From Pyropia yezoensis (taxonomy: Eukaryota > Rhodophyta > Bangiophyceae > Bangiales > Bangiaceae), in NCBI GenBank assembly GCA_009829735.1, contig CM020618.1, forward strand, positions 1,444,036 to 1,508,035: a DNA stretch of 64,000 nucleotides, read 5' to 3'. How positions within the stretch are numbered: the first letter of the stretch is position 1; each line of letters starts with the position of its first letter. This document shows, one piece after another, positions 1 to 11,800 of this stretch. The notes beneath the pieces were generated by a model. The model was not told where the DNA came from. It worked only from the letters and a program-made list of their open reading frames with translations, and ran no database searches. Position numbers and translations under genes: made by a program.

Positions 1-1113
1 GGGGGTGCACCGGGATTCAACTCGATCCGGTGTTGGGTAGCTCTCATGAGTCCCAATTGACCATCCACAACTTGTGATATTGGTCCAAGAGGCGTTCAAC
101 TTGAACCCTCAACCTGGGTGGGACACCCTCCATGTTCACATGGGGCCGAGGAGAGGCGGCCTACTTGGCTTGATGCTTCTCCTTTCCGGACTTCGGGTCG
201 CTACTTGCGCCCGCGTTGAGGGTAACCGCTACTACCGGTCCCTCGTGTTGGTCGATATAGCCGAACTTGGCTCCCGACTTGAAGTCTTGGGCGACGAGCT
301 CAGGATCATCACCTGGATCCTCCACGGGACTCCGGCTTTGGAGTCCATCGTGCCAAGGGCAACATGCACTTGGAGCTTGCGAGCAAGACGGGGGTAAGGG
401 TGCACCAACCCGTTCCCCGAATAATCAGTTACAACGTCAACGTGCGCCACCGAGTTGGGGGGCAACGTGACTTTACGGGCTAAACGCAGGGTAGCAGTAA
501 ACCCTTCCCTCACAGAGCAATCAGGCTTCGACTGTGAGACTGTCACAGGAGCCACAGACTTTCCCTTACCAAGGATGGGGATAGTCTCCCCATTCATCAA
601 CTTGACCCAGTACTCCGGGCAAAAAAATCAAAGGCACTTGTGTAACAACATAAGGGGTCCCCAAAAGCAGGGGTACCGATATATTCTCAACTACACCATA
701 GGTCACGTCGACCCCATGGTCCCCAACCTAGTTCGTAGGGTCACGGCACCAACGATGGGAAGTACCCCACCATTGATGTCAATCATATGGTCAGCCTTAG
801 ACTTCAAGTGTTGGAGCTTCACCTCCTTTGGTAATAGCGACTTGCGTATCAAGGAGGCTCCTGACCCGGTATCAAGTACGATACGGGTACAGCATGCACG
901 GCCGGGGGCAAGTTGCACCCGTCCAGCCACCTGGAAGTTCTCACCCGTCAGCACCGCGATGACCCGACGTGGGTTTACGTTCTTGGGGAGTCCTACCCGA
1001 GGTGGGCGGACTCCCTTAGGTCGCCGCAGTATCCGGCACGGTTGGTTCGTCCTCTTGGCCCGCTTGGCCGAGGCTGCCGTTGTGAGCTTCGGACGACCAG
1101 CTCCAACGGTCAT
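1..1113 (-). pseudogene. pol: pol N-terminus with aspartic protease, element A (partial)
   Basis: The reading begins at ATG 1113 (MTVGAGRP) and enters a retropepsin-type protease with the catalytic triad Asp-Thr-Gly at 865-873 (context VLDTGSGASLI). Downstream it matches the protease-RT linker of B1 and D2. A missing G near 715 breaks the frame, and the A-rich stretch near 622-630 differs from the other copies. RT and everything after it lie beyond position 1. Confidence 0.82.
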
Positions 1114-1116
1114 TCG

Positions 1117-3058
1117 TTTTCCCGCCGACTTGGCGTCCGAATCTGAGGGCGGGGAGGAAGACGACGAGTCCGAGGACGACGTGTCCGCCTCCTCCGCCGA
1201 GGGTGTGGCGACCGCGACGACCGGTCGAGACCCACCCTCGCGGCGTGAACGTACTTCGTTCGTAGCCGACATCTTACTCGCATTCCTAACAAGCTGTTGG
1301 ATGCGTTTACTCAACTTGGGGCAATCATATGCCCAGTGTCCATCGGAGTTGCAGTTCCAACACCGATTGTCAGTTCCCGGAGGGGTCTTCCCAACTGGGG
1401 AAGATGAAGAGATACCCTGGGAAGCTCCCACGGCAGCTACCACCCTCTCCTTCCGGATTCGGCGTGCCTCTCTCAACTCTCTCGCCTGGCGCGCCCCCGC
1501 ACGTTCCTTGGCCAACTCGGCCTGACGCTCCTGGTGTTGTTCCTCCCGCAACTTGCGGTAGGCCTCACCTCTGCGGTAGGCGAACCTAGCAAACTCGGCC
1601 AGGGTCGCCCGGGCAGTGTTATGCTCCCGGGTCTCCATCCGGACTGACCAGTGGAGTCCCTCCACAAACCGACTCTTCACCACAGCTTGTGGATGAAGAA
1701 ACCCACAAAGATTGTTGAGCTTACGGACTCGCTCCGCAAAGGACAACTCGTCCTCCGCCTCTTCCTGATGGGCTTGCGTAAACTCCTCGACTTGAGAAGC
1801 CAACGCCGCTTCATCAACCATGGCCCTCAACAACCAGTTGACGAGCTCCAAATAGGACGTCACCTCCCCAGCGCCTCCACTTGAGGAGCTGGGCATGACG
1901 GACATAAGTTCTGTCCGTAGGTCGCCCTTCGTAAAACTCCTGTAGCATGTAAAAAGCCATGCCTTCACTTATGGCATTGTCGTCACAGGCTTTTGTGAAA
2001 CGACGTAGGAACTCAAAGACACGGAGGAGGGGAGTTCCATCCCACTCCGCTTTGTGCTCCAAAGAATGAAGTGCATTCTTCTTGGCGCGGCCCATGGCTC
2101 GGGCCTGGTCAGGACCATACGCCACCGACTTGTTGTGGAGGGCGTAGGTCTCACAGTCAAAGATCCGCTGGTAGACCGGGTTGGCTACCTGGATCTTGGG
2201 CGGCACCTCACGTTGAGGGAACAGCCGCTGTGGCACTGGGGTAAGTCCACCCTCAGTGCCTGTAGTCTGGTACGGCGAGCTTGGTGTAGCCGCCGGCGTT
2301 TCCGAGGGAAACTCCCCCGTGAAGGGCGTACGCCCCACCGAGAATGGTGCGGCTCCCACGTTGGGAGTCACAGGGGTCCCCCCCTGTTCGGGGCGACCCG
2401 GAATAGGCGTCAGGAGAGATTCCCCCTGCGCCTGTGGGCTCGAAAGCCCCAATCCGGTCTGGAAATTAAGCCCATCTGGCAAACTCGCCACAATCTGATT
2501 CAGAATAGTATTCGTCATCGTGACCACCAGGTCCGGCAAAGTCTGCCGCAACACATCGGTCGCCTCCCGACGGACAGTTTCCGCGAGGAGTGGATTGACG
2601 ACTCCAGTTGAGTCTCGGTCCGCCTCCGGGAGTCCACCTGAGGGGTAACCACGTTCCTCAGGGGTCTCAACCGGGGGCATGGGCGCGAGCCCATCGCCGA
2701 CCAACGGAGGTCCACCGTCCTCCGAAAGCCTAGTTGGCGATGGCTCCAAGCCAAAGTTGGCTCCAACCCGAGTGGAACCCGCGGGGACAGTCCTCACCCC
2801 TTGGGACGTTCCCGTTGAGTATACCACACGGTGGCCAGACTTCGGCCCACCCACATCAGAAGTGTCACCCGAGTGAACTCCCGACTGAGTCGGGGTGGCC
2901 TGTTGCCCGCCCGCACTTCCAGTCCTGCAGGCTTGAGGGACCTCCAGTCCCTCTGCGACCCCAGGTAAACCCACCTGTGTCTCACCAGTATTCAAAGGCA
3001 CTGAAGTACGTGCGTCACCCGTGTACACCCCGGACGACGGGGGGTCCGAGCTAGCCAT
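1117..3058 (-). pseudogene. gag: gag of element A (frameshifted)
   Basis: This is the structural polyprotein of the retrotransposon particle. The start is the ATG at 3058 (MASSDPPS). The first ~270 residues are rich in Ser, Thr, Pro and Gly. A capsid-like helical region follows (LRVFEFLRRFTKACDD, then YLELVNWLLRAM), then an Arg/Glu-rich segment, then a CCHC zinc knuckle (CWNCNSDGHWAYDC) and a Ser/Asp-rich tail. An extra A in the run near 1933-1936 shifts the frame inside the capsid region. An extra T in the run at 1117-1120 removes the normal gag stop and joins gag to pol in one frame. Both are homopolymer changes, so sequencing error is possible. Confidence 0.85.
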
Positions 3059-3158
3059 GTTGGCTGACGATCCGTATGACACGGTCCAAGACCACCGTTC
3101 CTCTGAGACAGAGGGCCCCCTACACCCGGGTGCACCCGGAGGTAAAGTTTACCTCTGT

Positions 3159-3175
3159 CCCCTGCTGCTCCACCA
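3159..3175 (-). other. tRNA primer-binding site of element A
   Basis: The minus strand reads TGGTGGAGCAGCAGGGG two bases after the LTR. Its complement ends CTCCACCA, as the 3' end of a mature tRNA does, and fits an acceptor stem starting GGAGCAG with a T-stem CAGGG/CCCTG. The tRNA species cannot be named from this alone. Confidence 0.85.
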
Positions 3176-3177
3176 AA

Positions 3178-3656
3178 TGTGGCAAAAACCACTCGCACAC
3201 ACGGCACCCAAGTTGGGGCGGTGTACAAGGGCTGCCTCCCGTGTCGGGAGAACCGGAAGAAGGGCAAGTGGCACACACTCTGTCCCTGTTGTGGGGCAAA
3301 CCCCCCACTGACAAACAAGAGGATGGTGTGTGGTCCAACAGTTTCTTGGTCGGGACGGGGACGCAGGGCCAAGCCCCGCTGTCCCTCCCCTTATCCCCCC
3401 AGGGTCCCCTCAGAATCTCGCCACTCCGAATCTCCCACCCCCGCACCTGCCCACCGGGCCACACGAAAATTCAAGACGATAAATGCAGAAAACCCTCAAA
3501 TCCAAGTTGGATTTACTACTAAGCTAACTATCCCAAGCTTAGGGAATACGGACCCAAATGCAGGGGGAGGAACGGATCAGGCTAGTGGCCTGCCGCCCCT
3601 TGCATGGCACGTGTTGCCCCACTACCTGGGGGTCAATACTGCCACATGCGTAAGGG
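3178..3656 (-). repeat. 5' LTR of element A
   Basis: The LTR is 479 bp on the minus strand. It begins TGTGGCAG (3656 leftward) and ends TGCCACA (3178), giving matching TGTGGCA/TGCCACA inverted termini with the usual TG...CA. The primer-binding site lies two bases inside. It aligns with the B1 and D LTRs. The D copy has TCTATATTC where A reads CCGTATTCC, so the TATA-like element may be weakened here. Confidence 0.92.
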
Positions 3657-3664
3657 CAGCAGGC

Positions 3665-3690
3665 GGGGGGGGGGGGAGGTGGGGGGAGGA
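3665..3690 (+). other. Long G-run, possible G-quadruplex
   Basis: About a dozen consecutive G residues are followed by GGTGGGGGGAGG, just outside the element A LTR edge. Such a run could form a G-quadruplex, and its length is unreliable in long-read data. Confidence 0.5.
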
Positions 3691-4303
3691 GCCGCGCACG
3701 TGGGCAACGGGGAAGAAGGGGGGTCAATCAGCGTGACGCCATCTGCGGTGGATGCGGTCAACCGACCTCGACGGGTGTGGGCCCGTCCACGCGGCCAGCG
3801 CGTGCTTCCTGGTGACGTCCCTGGGACAGGTCCGGCGCAGGCGAGCTCCGGTGGGCGCAAGAATTGCTGATTAGCGGCCGATGATCCACATTAAATCCGA
3901 CGACTAGGACGATGTATCGCCGTACATCGCGGTTAGACCTCGCGGCGCCGGCAGAGTATGTCTGTACCGTTTGTGACGCCGTTACATGGTCCCACCAATG
4001 GGGGCAGCGTTATACGTACACGTACAGCAAGCGAGTGCACCTTGGATCGGGCGTCAGGTCCAGACGAGAAAAAGTACCACATACCAGCTGGAGAGCTACC
4101 AATGCAAGAGCCGGATAGAAAAACAGACAAGCATTAGGTTCATATTCGATGTCGCTTCGGCCGGGTTCACGCATAGTCAAGCCTGCTCTTCTGGGTCTGA
4201 GCCTGGTCAGAGCTTTACATCACCCGTTTGAAAAAATCCGGTGCAACGTGCTAGAATATGAGTGGTCCTCGGAGACGGCCCCCGCTCACAGAGACCGTAA
4301 ACA

Positions 4304-4372
4304 CCGAAATTGGGACGCGTCACAATTTCCCAGGTCCCGGCCGCTGTGAAAGCTGGCGCGTCCCAATTTCGG
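4304..4372. repeat. 16-bp perfect inverted repeat
   Basis: CCGAAATTGGGACGCG at 4304-4319 is the exact reverse complement of 4357-4372, with a 37-base spacer. It could be the ends of a tiny element remnant or a stem-loop. No ORF or known element is attached. Confidence 0.7.
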
Positions 4373-4443
4373 CCTCCACGACCTCTCTGAGAGGGGTCGA
4401 GGACGACTTTTGATTCGCCGGATCACAGCTTGCCCGCGCGCGC

Positions 4444-4477
4444 GCGTTGTGGCGGGCGTTGTGGCGGGCGTTGTGGC
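4444..4477 (+). repeat. 12-bp minisatellite, about 3 copies
   Basis: GCGTTGTGGCGG is repeated in tandem two full times plus a third partial copy, next to a CG-dinucleotide run at 4436-4446. Confidence 0.8.
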
Positions 4478-5445
4478 GTCCGTCGCCATCAGGTGCCTGC
4501 CCAGGCAGCCCGCGGATCCGCGTCGCTGGTGCAGTCACTGCGCTGTCTTCCTGCGGTGGGTTCAGCATGGCGGACGACAATAAAGACAGGACGTACGTTT
4601 TTTCTGACATGCACATGGCAGACGGCGTGGCGTGATCGAGGTGGGAGAGAGGGGCTGCACTCGTGGGACGACGCTGACTCCTTCCGCTCCCACTGCCCGC
4701 CATTCCCGGTCCCACTTGCGCCCCTTTGTTTTATTCTTCGCCGTTTCTGTTCCTTTTTTTTACGTACACAGAGCTTGTTTAGCAGACGTTGTTGCCGCCT
4801 TTCGAGGCAGGGTATGGGCTTACCTGTGCGTCGACTACTCGCGCCTCCTTCTGAAGCCAACCCAGGGAATGGACGTCTGGCGGAAGTGGGCGCAGTCTTG
4901 CCACGGAGGTTCATCCCCTGCGGTCGTATCCAGCCTCCCTGTGCTAGCCTGCAAGCAGGGCGCTGGGATACTGGGCACAGACGCGAGCGGTACCCCTCGG
5001 GGTCTCTGTGACACGTGCTGCGGCCGGCGCAAGCGCGCCGCCCGCCGAGAGGCGGCAGTCCCCGCTTCCTGTGCTCCACCTGTCAGCCCCCTCTCTGATG
5101 GCACGCCGTCTCCCGTCGAGCAGCTCTCCCCGCACAAGGCAGGCAGCCAGACACCCGTGTTGCCGCCCACGTCGGACTTTTTCCGCCTCCTTGCACCCTG
5201 TAGCATCCCTGGCCCCGACTTGGCGCCGACCCGGACTGCAACCAGAGGGCACCAGGTGCCAGAACACGCCCGCCGTGTGGCGATGGTTGGCGGCCGTGGC
5301 CCGTGCCCGGCACTGGGATGCGGTGGACTACGCTATCCACACGCGAGAGAGGGATTTCTGATGTGTTTTTGCATATTTGTGAGGGACTTGATTTTGAGAG
5401 AATTTGAGTGTGAGATTAGTGGAGTGGAATAGAATTAGTAGTGAT

Positions 5446-5489
5446 AGTGGCCCCCGACCTGACGAGGTTAGACTCGGGTCGGGGCCACT
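5446..5489. repeat. Hairpin in presumed LTR of element C
   Basis: AGTGGCCCC (5446-5454) pairs with GGGGCCACT (5481-5489), and pairing continues imperfectly inward. If the element C LTR reaches this far left, the stem would lie in its transcript leader or terminator region. Confidence 0.45.
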
Positions 5490-5772
5490 CGGGGTTATGG
5501 GGGGCTACCGGGCCAACGTGCCGGGGTTCCCCAGATGCACGTTAAGAGGGACAGCGAGGCGCCCTCGGCCCGCGCCCTCAGGGAAAAAGACAACTGCGCG
5601 TTTGCTTTCCTCTTCCCCGTGTGCACTACCGTGCGTATCTGTTTGCCCTGCGAGCAGGCACGTGAGGCAACAGGCATACCATTCCTCGTAGTTCCCCTTC
5701 TGCGTTACCTGTCCCTTTCCCCCGAGGGATATTGACACGTGTCTCAGAGGATCGAGTTTTATACCACATATT

Positions 5773-5788
5773 TGGTGGAGCAGCAGGG
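5773..5788 (+). other. tRNA primer-binding site of element C
   Basis: TGGTGGAGCAGCAGGG is identical to the site of the Gypsy family and of the miniature array, then diverges (ATTGGAG instead of GAC). Confidence 0.75.
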
Positions 5789-5977
5789 ATTGGAGTGTTT
5801 GAGAAGAGACATTTGGGAGCAGCGGTTGCCGTTGTTCCGATTCTGTCTTTTTCTGTGGTTTGGGAATTATTTGCACCCGTTCACGGGAACCCCATTCCTG
5901 GCTCTCCAACCCCTCTCTTGTGGTCTTGCGATCTTTGGACACGCAGGTAACTGGACTGTGGCTGTCAAGAGACCAAC

Positions 5978-6607
5978 ATGGCTACCCTCCCTGGCACGAC
6001 GGTGCCCCGAAGGGGTAGACCCCGCGTCCCTTGACGCATCCCTGGTCACCACGGGGACGGTGCCCAACCCGGCGTTCTCCCTACGGGTGAAGCAGACCTG
6101 GGCGTGACATCCGGTAGTGGACTGGAGTCTACAGGCGGCCAAGTACCGCCTGCTCCCGTTCCTCCGGCTGTTCCTCCTGTGGGAGCCACCCCGGGGTCAA
6201 CGGCGTTTGAGTCCGCTCGCAGCAGACGTCTCCCTCCTGTCGGTTCTACTCCTCAACCTCCAGGGATAGCCCCTGGTGTGTTTACTCCTGGACCCACACA
6301 TGGCAGCTGGGTGTATACACCTCTTCCTGTGGGCACTGGCAGTGCCAGAGGCACCGCTATGACTGGTTCTACGGGTCTTCCTGAGACTTCGACTCCTGGG
6401 ACCGGCCAAGCTTTTCCTCCCTTGCGTCCTATGGGGCGGGGAGCTCCAAGACCGGTGACCGGAGCAGCCGTAGGCGTCGGCGTCGTCGCCGTCGCTCTAG
6501 CACCAGCGAGACCAGTTCCCTCCAGCTCTGAGGAGGGATATGACTGGGATGCATCTCCCGGTCCTACCCGGCGCAGGCTAGTCGAGTTCGACTTCCCTGC
6601 CCACCAA
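5978..6607 (+). pseudogene. gag-like N-terminal region of element C (interrupted, partial)
   Basis: The ATG at 5978 sits in the context CCAACATGGCTA, nearly that of the A/B/D gag start, about 205 bases after the primer-binding site. The frame is open to the gap at 6608 except for one TGA at 6032-6034 (TGACGC, possibly an old CGA). The residues are rich in Pro, Gly, Ser and Thr, with a stretch of Val/Ala (VGVGVVAVALAPARP) and an acidic segment near the gap. This resembles the disordered gag N-terminus of the other families in style, not in sequence. The assignment as gag rests on position. Confidence 0.45.
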
Positions 6608-7107
6608 NNNNNNNNNNNNNNNNNNNNNNNNNNNNNNNNNNNNNNNNNNNNNNNNNNNNNNNNNNNNNNNNNNNNNNNNNNNNNNNNNNNNNNNNNNNNN
6701 NNNNNNNNNNNNNNNNNNNNNNNNNNNNNNNNNNNNNNNNNNNNNNNNNNNNNNNNNNNNNNNNNNNNNNNNNNNNNNNNNNNNNNNNNNNNNNNNNNNN
6801 NNNNNNNNNNNNNNNNNNNNNNNNNNNNNNNNNNNNNNNNNNNNNNNNNNNNNNNNNNNNNNNNNNNNNNNNNNNNNNNNNNNNNNNNNNNNNNNNNNNN
6901 NNNNNNNNNNNNNNNNNNNNNNNNNNNNNNNNNNNNNNNNNNNNNNNNNNNNNNNNNNNNNNNNNNNNNNNNNNNNNNNNNNNNNNNNNNNNNNNNNNNN
7001 NNNNNNNNNNNNNNNNNNNNNNNNNNNNNNNNNNNNNNNNNNNNNNNNNNNNNNNNNNNNNNNNNNNNNNNNNNNNNNNNNNNNNNNNNNNNNNNNNNNN
7101 NNNNNNN
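6608..7107. other. Assembly gap, 500 N
   Basis: Exactly 500 N, as in the other three gaps, so the size is a placeholder. The left side is element C and the right side starts inside the antisense ORF of B1. The B1 3' LTR and the rest of C should lie here if the join is right. Confidence 0.99.
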
Positions 7108-8779
7108 AGCGATGGGCCGGGTATGGGACCGCCTACGGAGAAGTATCCCCGTAGGGTCGGGTTCTCTGCCGGCTTCAGGACGGACCGGTTTGCCTTCCTG
7201 GACGATGAGGAGGTTGAGGACGTTCAGCGGACCAAGGCCATGGTGGACCGCGGGGGAACTATCCCGGGTCCCGGCGACTTGCCGACCTTTACTTGGGACG
7301 CGGTGGCAACTCGCCCCCCTTACCTTCACGAGGCCGATCCGCACACTCATCACTTTGGTGTGCGGATGGAGAAAGACTTCCGGCGAGGTCCCTACTTGGT
7401 GACCTCGGCTCAACTTGAGTTTCCTCAACAGTCTGCTGCCAGTAAGGAGCAGTACTATCCGAAGAAGCCCGAGTGGTGGCCTCAAGTTGAGGTCCCCTAC
7501 GGGTTCCCGGCGTTGCTGCCACGGTTGCTTGACCACTTCGGCTCCGTCATGTTGACGGCTGGCCCTGATCACCTGGTGTGGGCCATGTTGGCCACCCAGT
7601 GGCTCCTCGAGGTCATGTCGACCTGGGAGTTCTGTGTTCAGCGGTGGGGGATGCTCTGGCATCCCCCCTCCGGCTCATCCACGGTTTGGAACAGCTCACC
7701 CCGCAGCTAGTTGCTGAGGGGTGCTCATCAGGACAACTCACTCTACTTGAGGAGATCCTCCGGCTCCATAAGTTTATCGAGTGGAGAGCATTGAGCACAA
7801 GTTGCGCCGCGCCCACTCGTGGGCCCAAGGACGATGGCGCACTTCGCCAGTTCGTGTGGGTCGCTCGTGAACTTCACGACGGCCGTGTGGTCCTACGAGA
7901 GGGGTTGGGCATCGGGGACTACCCGTATGCCCCGGGGGTGGATCGCCACACTGCGCCACCAACGGACAAGCCCATAGTTATGGCTGTGCCCTCATATGAT
8001 GACCATATGACTCAACCTACTGCGGGGGCCCCAAGTCGGGTGGCAGTTACACCCGGGTACCGCCACCTAAGCGTGCCCCTCCGCTTCCTCCTGTTCCTTT
8101 CCAGCCTCACGGGAACATCCCGATCAGCGTGGCCGTGGAGTCATCCACCCCGGTGTCCCCCAACTTGGGGGCCACCCTCCTGACGGTATACCCCAAGTTG
8201 GTGTTACCGCCCACGCCTCTAACCTCAGAGATGATGATCACCACGTTGGTGCGCACCATTTCCTGGTTGGCCGCGTCGACCGCAACCCTTCAAACTTCCG
8301 AGACTCCTCAACTTGAGGAGCGCGTTCGTACTGCAGTGGCGACCGCGAGGTGCGAGTCGGTGGCGGAGTTTATGACAGCCGAGTTGGCTCGCATTGGGGC
8401 TATTATGCCCCAGCCAGCCCCACTTGGGCGTGGCAAACGTCGCGCGAGCCGGGCATACTCGCCTCCTCGCCGTCGTCGCCGACACTCGCGGCGCTCTCCT
8501 TCAGTATCGGAAGACGAGTTGTCTTACTCCGTTTCGGATTCCTCTACCCCGTCGGAGACGGAGTCTGTCCAGCGTCTGCGTCGCAAACTTGCGCGCAAGA
8601 CCAGGCAGAAGAGTAGCCACGGTCGGCGCCACTTGCGCGACCGTGAAGGGCGCGACGGTTCCGACTTGGAGCTGCCGGCCCCGCCGACTGGTGGAGACCG
8701 TTATCGGCGTGGGTCTCGCCGCTCGCCTCCACGTGAGGGCGAGGGCCGTGGGGTTGGAGAGTCTAGCATGCGTGCCTAG
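7108..8779 (+). pseudogene. Antisense ORF of element B1 (5'-truncated, frameshifted)
   Basis: Corresponds to codon ~90 onward of the intact copy at 19595-21538. It lies opposite to pol. The N-terminal part is in the gap. Single-base differences break the frame near 7670 (one C fewer in a C-run), near 7785-7810 (AGAGC for GAGAGC, then an added base) and near 8037 (one G fewer). The arginine/serine-rich C-terminus and the stop at 8777-8779 are preserved. Most of the differences are homopolymer-length changes. Confidence 0.8.
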
Positions 8780-8890
8780 TTGGCAGCTGCCTTTGTTGTG
8801 AGAGTGTGAGGGTTAGGGCTGTAGTTGAAAGCCACTCTGCGTACCACTTCGACTTGAAGCACTCTCTTGGCACTGTTGCTCGGCCTTCCC

Positions 8891-11800
8891 TCACGTTGAG
8901 GGAGGGCTGTTAGGGTCTATCTCATTCCGGGCACAGTACGCCCGGACCTTCTCAGCGGGAAGGTCCTCCACATACTCCCACGTATCGTCTTTGGCTTTGT
9001 AGCCAAACCAACGCACCCTCAACATGAGGCGGTCAGTGTCTTCATCCCATCCGTGGTCGATGAAATTATCGAACACGTACTCCTGCGGGCCCTGTTTGGC
9101 CGCAGGCAGTGAGGGGAGGCGCCACGCTTCCAAAGCACGCGCCCAAGCTGGGTCGCCTGCAGGCGGTGGTGCAACTTTGACCACGTCCTGTCCGTTCACT
9201 GTGCGGACCCCATCGTCACTTTCGATGGTGAAGCGCCGCCCATCAGTACGAAGGACCTGGTACGGTCCCTTCGTCTGGAATACCAGCTTACCCCCAGTTG
9301 GGGTGTGCGAGTGTACCAGCACCCAGTCACCCTGCTCGGGACATGCTTAGCATTGCGCACCTTTTTGTCAAAGGTACGCTTGTAGCGCTTTTGTGCTTTG
9401 TCCATCTCAGCCCTGACTTTAGGGATGAGGTGCTCCAGCCTAGCAGCGAACTCCCGCCTTACTCTCAGTAGGAGTAGGCGTACTGCCACTACCCTCCCCA
9501 GTTGGGAGCGACAGCCGCACAGCAATAGACCGCACACGACGGGGGGTCACAAAAGCGAGGGGTACTTCCCCTGTAGATGAGTGAACCTGCGAATTGTAGG
9601 CAGTAGTAAGGATAGAAATGTATTGGTCCCACGTCTTCACGTGCTCACTCACATAGTGGCGCAGCTGCCGAACAATAGTTTTGTTGAAGCGCTCCACCTG
9701 CCCATTAGTTTGTGGGTGGTAGGGGGTGGCATAGTTGCCTTAACCCCCAACATATCCAGCACTCCCTGAAACAGTACAGACGCAAATTGCGGTCCATTGT
9801 CCGATAGTGTACTATCCGGGATGCCATACGCGGCAAACCCAGTGATCTAGAAAGGCTGACACGACCGACATGGCCGTGATCTTCGCCAGTGGGATCGCTC
9901 GCGTAAGTTTCGTGAAGCGGTCACAGGTGACCAGGAGGTACTGGTTGCCCTCCTCGGTCACCGGCAGTGGTCCAAGGATGTCCATCGCCAACGCGGCGAA
10001 GGGCTCCTTGGCCGGGAACAATAGCATAGCCGTAGTAGGGCGCCGTTCCATCAGACGGTTCTGTGCACAACTTGTGCAGGCAGCCACCCAACTGTAGATG
10101 TCCACCACCATGGACGGCCAGTAGTACCTGGTCCTCAGGGTCTGGTAGAGTTTAATAGACCCCAGGTGCCGCCCGTGGGAGCGTTGTGCTCCCTCTCAAG
10201 GATACTGTCCTTGAGGGATGCGGACGACAAGTTGGTTGGTCCCCTGGAATACCCCCATCCTCATGAGGAGGCCATCGTCTCCCAGAAAGAAGCGCGTCTC
10301 AACCACTGTATCCAGTGTATCCCTCTGCGACTTGCAGAAGGGGTTCTCGGCCTGGGCCTGCACCCACCTCGTCCAGGGACAGGGGCAAGTACTTCTTGTT
10401 CCCTGGCGCCTCGGGGTTCAACGCCTGACCCGAGCGCGTGACTACCCCCACGATGGGGATGTCCTCATCGACTGAATGATTGTCCAGCCCCTCGGTAGGT
10501 ACCCGAGAGAGGCCGTCGGCAAGGGCATGTTGCCTGCCAGGTCGGTACTCAATGTCAAAGCTGAAGGGTGCCAGTCGCACCCTCCACCGGTTGAGACGAG
10601 TGTTCGTACAGTCCGTCTTGAAGATGAACTGCAACGCGCGGTGGTCACAGCGGATGAGGAACTTCTCACCCTCTAGGTAGTGACGAAGTGACGTCACCGC
10701 CCACACCACTGCGAGTCCTTCCAACTCGGTGACTCCGTAGTTCTTCTCGGCCGAGTTCAGCCCCTTACTGAAGTATCCCACCGGCAAGTACTCCTTGTCC
10801 GGCTGCTGCTGAAGCAACACACAACCAAGTTGGTCGTAGCTAGCGTCCACATCCAGGATGTAGTGGCCTCCCAACCTGGGAATAGCCAAGATGGGGGGCT
10901 TCAGCAGAAGGTCCCGAAGAGTCTCAAAGGATTCCTGCTCCACCCGACTTGGGGGAGGCAGGTTCTTCGGTAGCGTTGAGCTCACTAACTCATTCAACGG
11001 CTTCGCCACCTTGGCGAAGCCCTTCGTGAAACGTCGGTACACGTTACACATCCCGAGGAAGCTCCTCATCTGGGTCTGGGTCCGGGGGTACTGAGCCTTA
11101 CGAATGGCCTCAAGTTCTTCTCGTTAACACTGAGACGCCCCGGACGGACAACATGTCCCAAGTATTACACCTCTTGAGTGAAGAGGTGGCACTTACTCGC
11201 CTTCAGTGACACACCGGCGTCAGCAAGTAGCTTGAACACCTGGCCAAGATGGCCAATGTGTTCCTCCGGACTTCGGGAGAACACAATAATATCGTCTAGG
11301 TACACAAGACAGATCTGCCACCGTACTCCGGCCAGAATCATGTCCATAGCGCGTTGGAAAGTTGCCGGCGCGTTACACAGACCAAACGGTAGACGCTTGC
11401 ACTGGTAGGTACCACAGTGACAGGTAAAGGTAGTTTTATGCCTGTCCTCCGGGGCAATGGGAATTTGCCAGTACCCCGCGTTACAGTCCAGGGTGGAGAA
11501 CACGTTTGCCTCTCCCAGAGAGTCCAGACAGTCGTCCATCCTAGGTAGGGGATAACTGTCCTTCACCGTGCTCTCGTTGAGCTCACGGTAGTCGATACAA
11601 AACTGGGGGGGCCCATCAATTTTGGGGACGATAACCACCGGACTCGCCCACTCGGCGTTGCTGGCCTCGATCACATCGAGGGCCTCCATGCGAGCAACTT
11701 GCTCCTTAACGAGGGCCCTTGAACGAGGTCCTCCCCTATACGGTTGTTGGCGTATAGGGGGTGCACCGGGCTTCAACTCGATCCGGTGTTGGGTGGCTCT

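Larger units (their letters stand above)
1..3656 (-). mobile_element. Ty3/Gypsy LTR element A, 5' part
   Basis: Read on the minus strand from 3656 down to 1, this is LTR, primer-binding site, gag and the start of pol (protease). The remainder lies outside the window. It matches copies B1, B2 and D2 by eye along its length, with point changes and single-base indels. The outer edge of its 5' LTR at 3656 meets unrelated DNA, so that edge is a real element boundary. No target-site duplication can be tested because the other end is absent. Confidence 0.93.
3657..5772 (+). other. Inter-element spacer, no gene supported
   Basis: I see no recognisable protein family here. The longest open frame (4632-5432, plus) starts at GTG, has no domain signature and a composition explained by high GC. 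The interval holds a G-run, a 16-bp inverted repeat, a short tandem repeat and a hairpin, listed separately. Its right end, up to about 5768, is probably the LTR of element C. That stretch ends CCACA just before a primer-binding site, but I could not place the LTR start; TGTGGCG at about 5275 is a weak candidate. Confidence 0.5.
5773..6607 (+). mobile_element. LTR element C, 5' part, second family
   Basis: The DNA has a primer-binding site at 5773-5788, an untranslated leader and a gag-like frame starting at 5978, then runs into a gap. The encoded protein is not the gag of the A/B/D family, so this is a different LTR element. Its LTR 3' end is probably at about 5768 (CCACA). The other half is lost in the gap. 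Confidence 0.6.

Noticed and set aside
4632-5432. 266-codon open frame in the spacer
   Set aside because: GTG start, no domain, no homologous copy in the window, composition as expected from GC content.
10476-10676. Small plus-strand frames opposite RNase H and integrase, seen in B1, B2 and D
   Set aside because: They mirror conserved pol codons and have no features of their own, unlike the antisense ORF downstream of pol.
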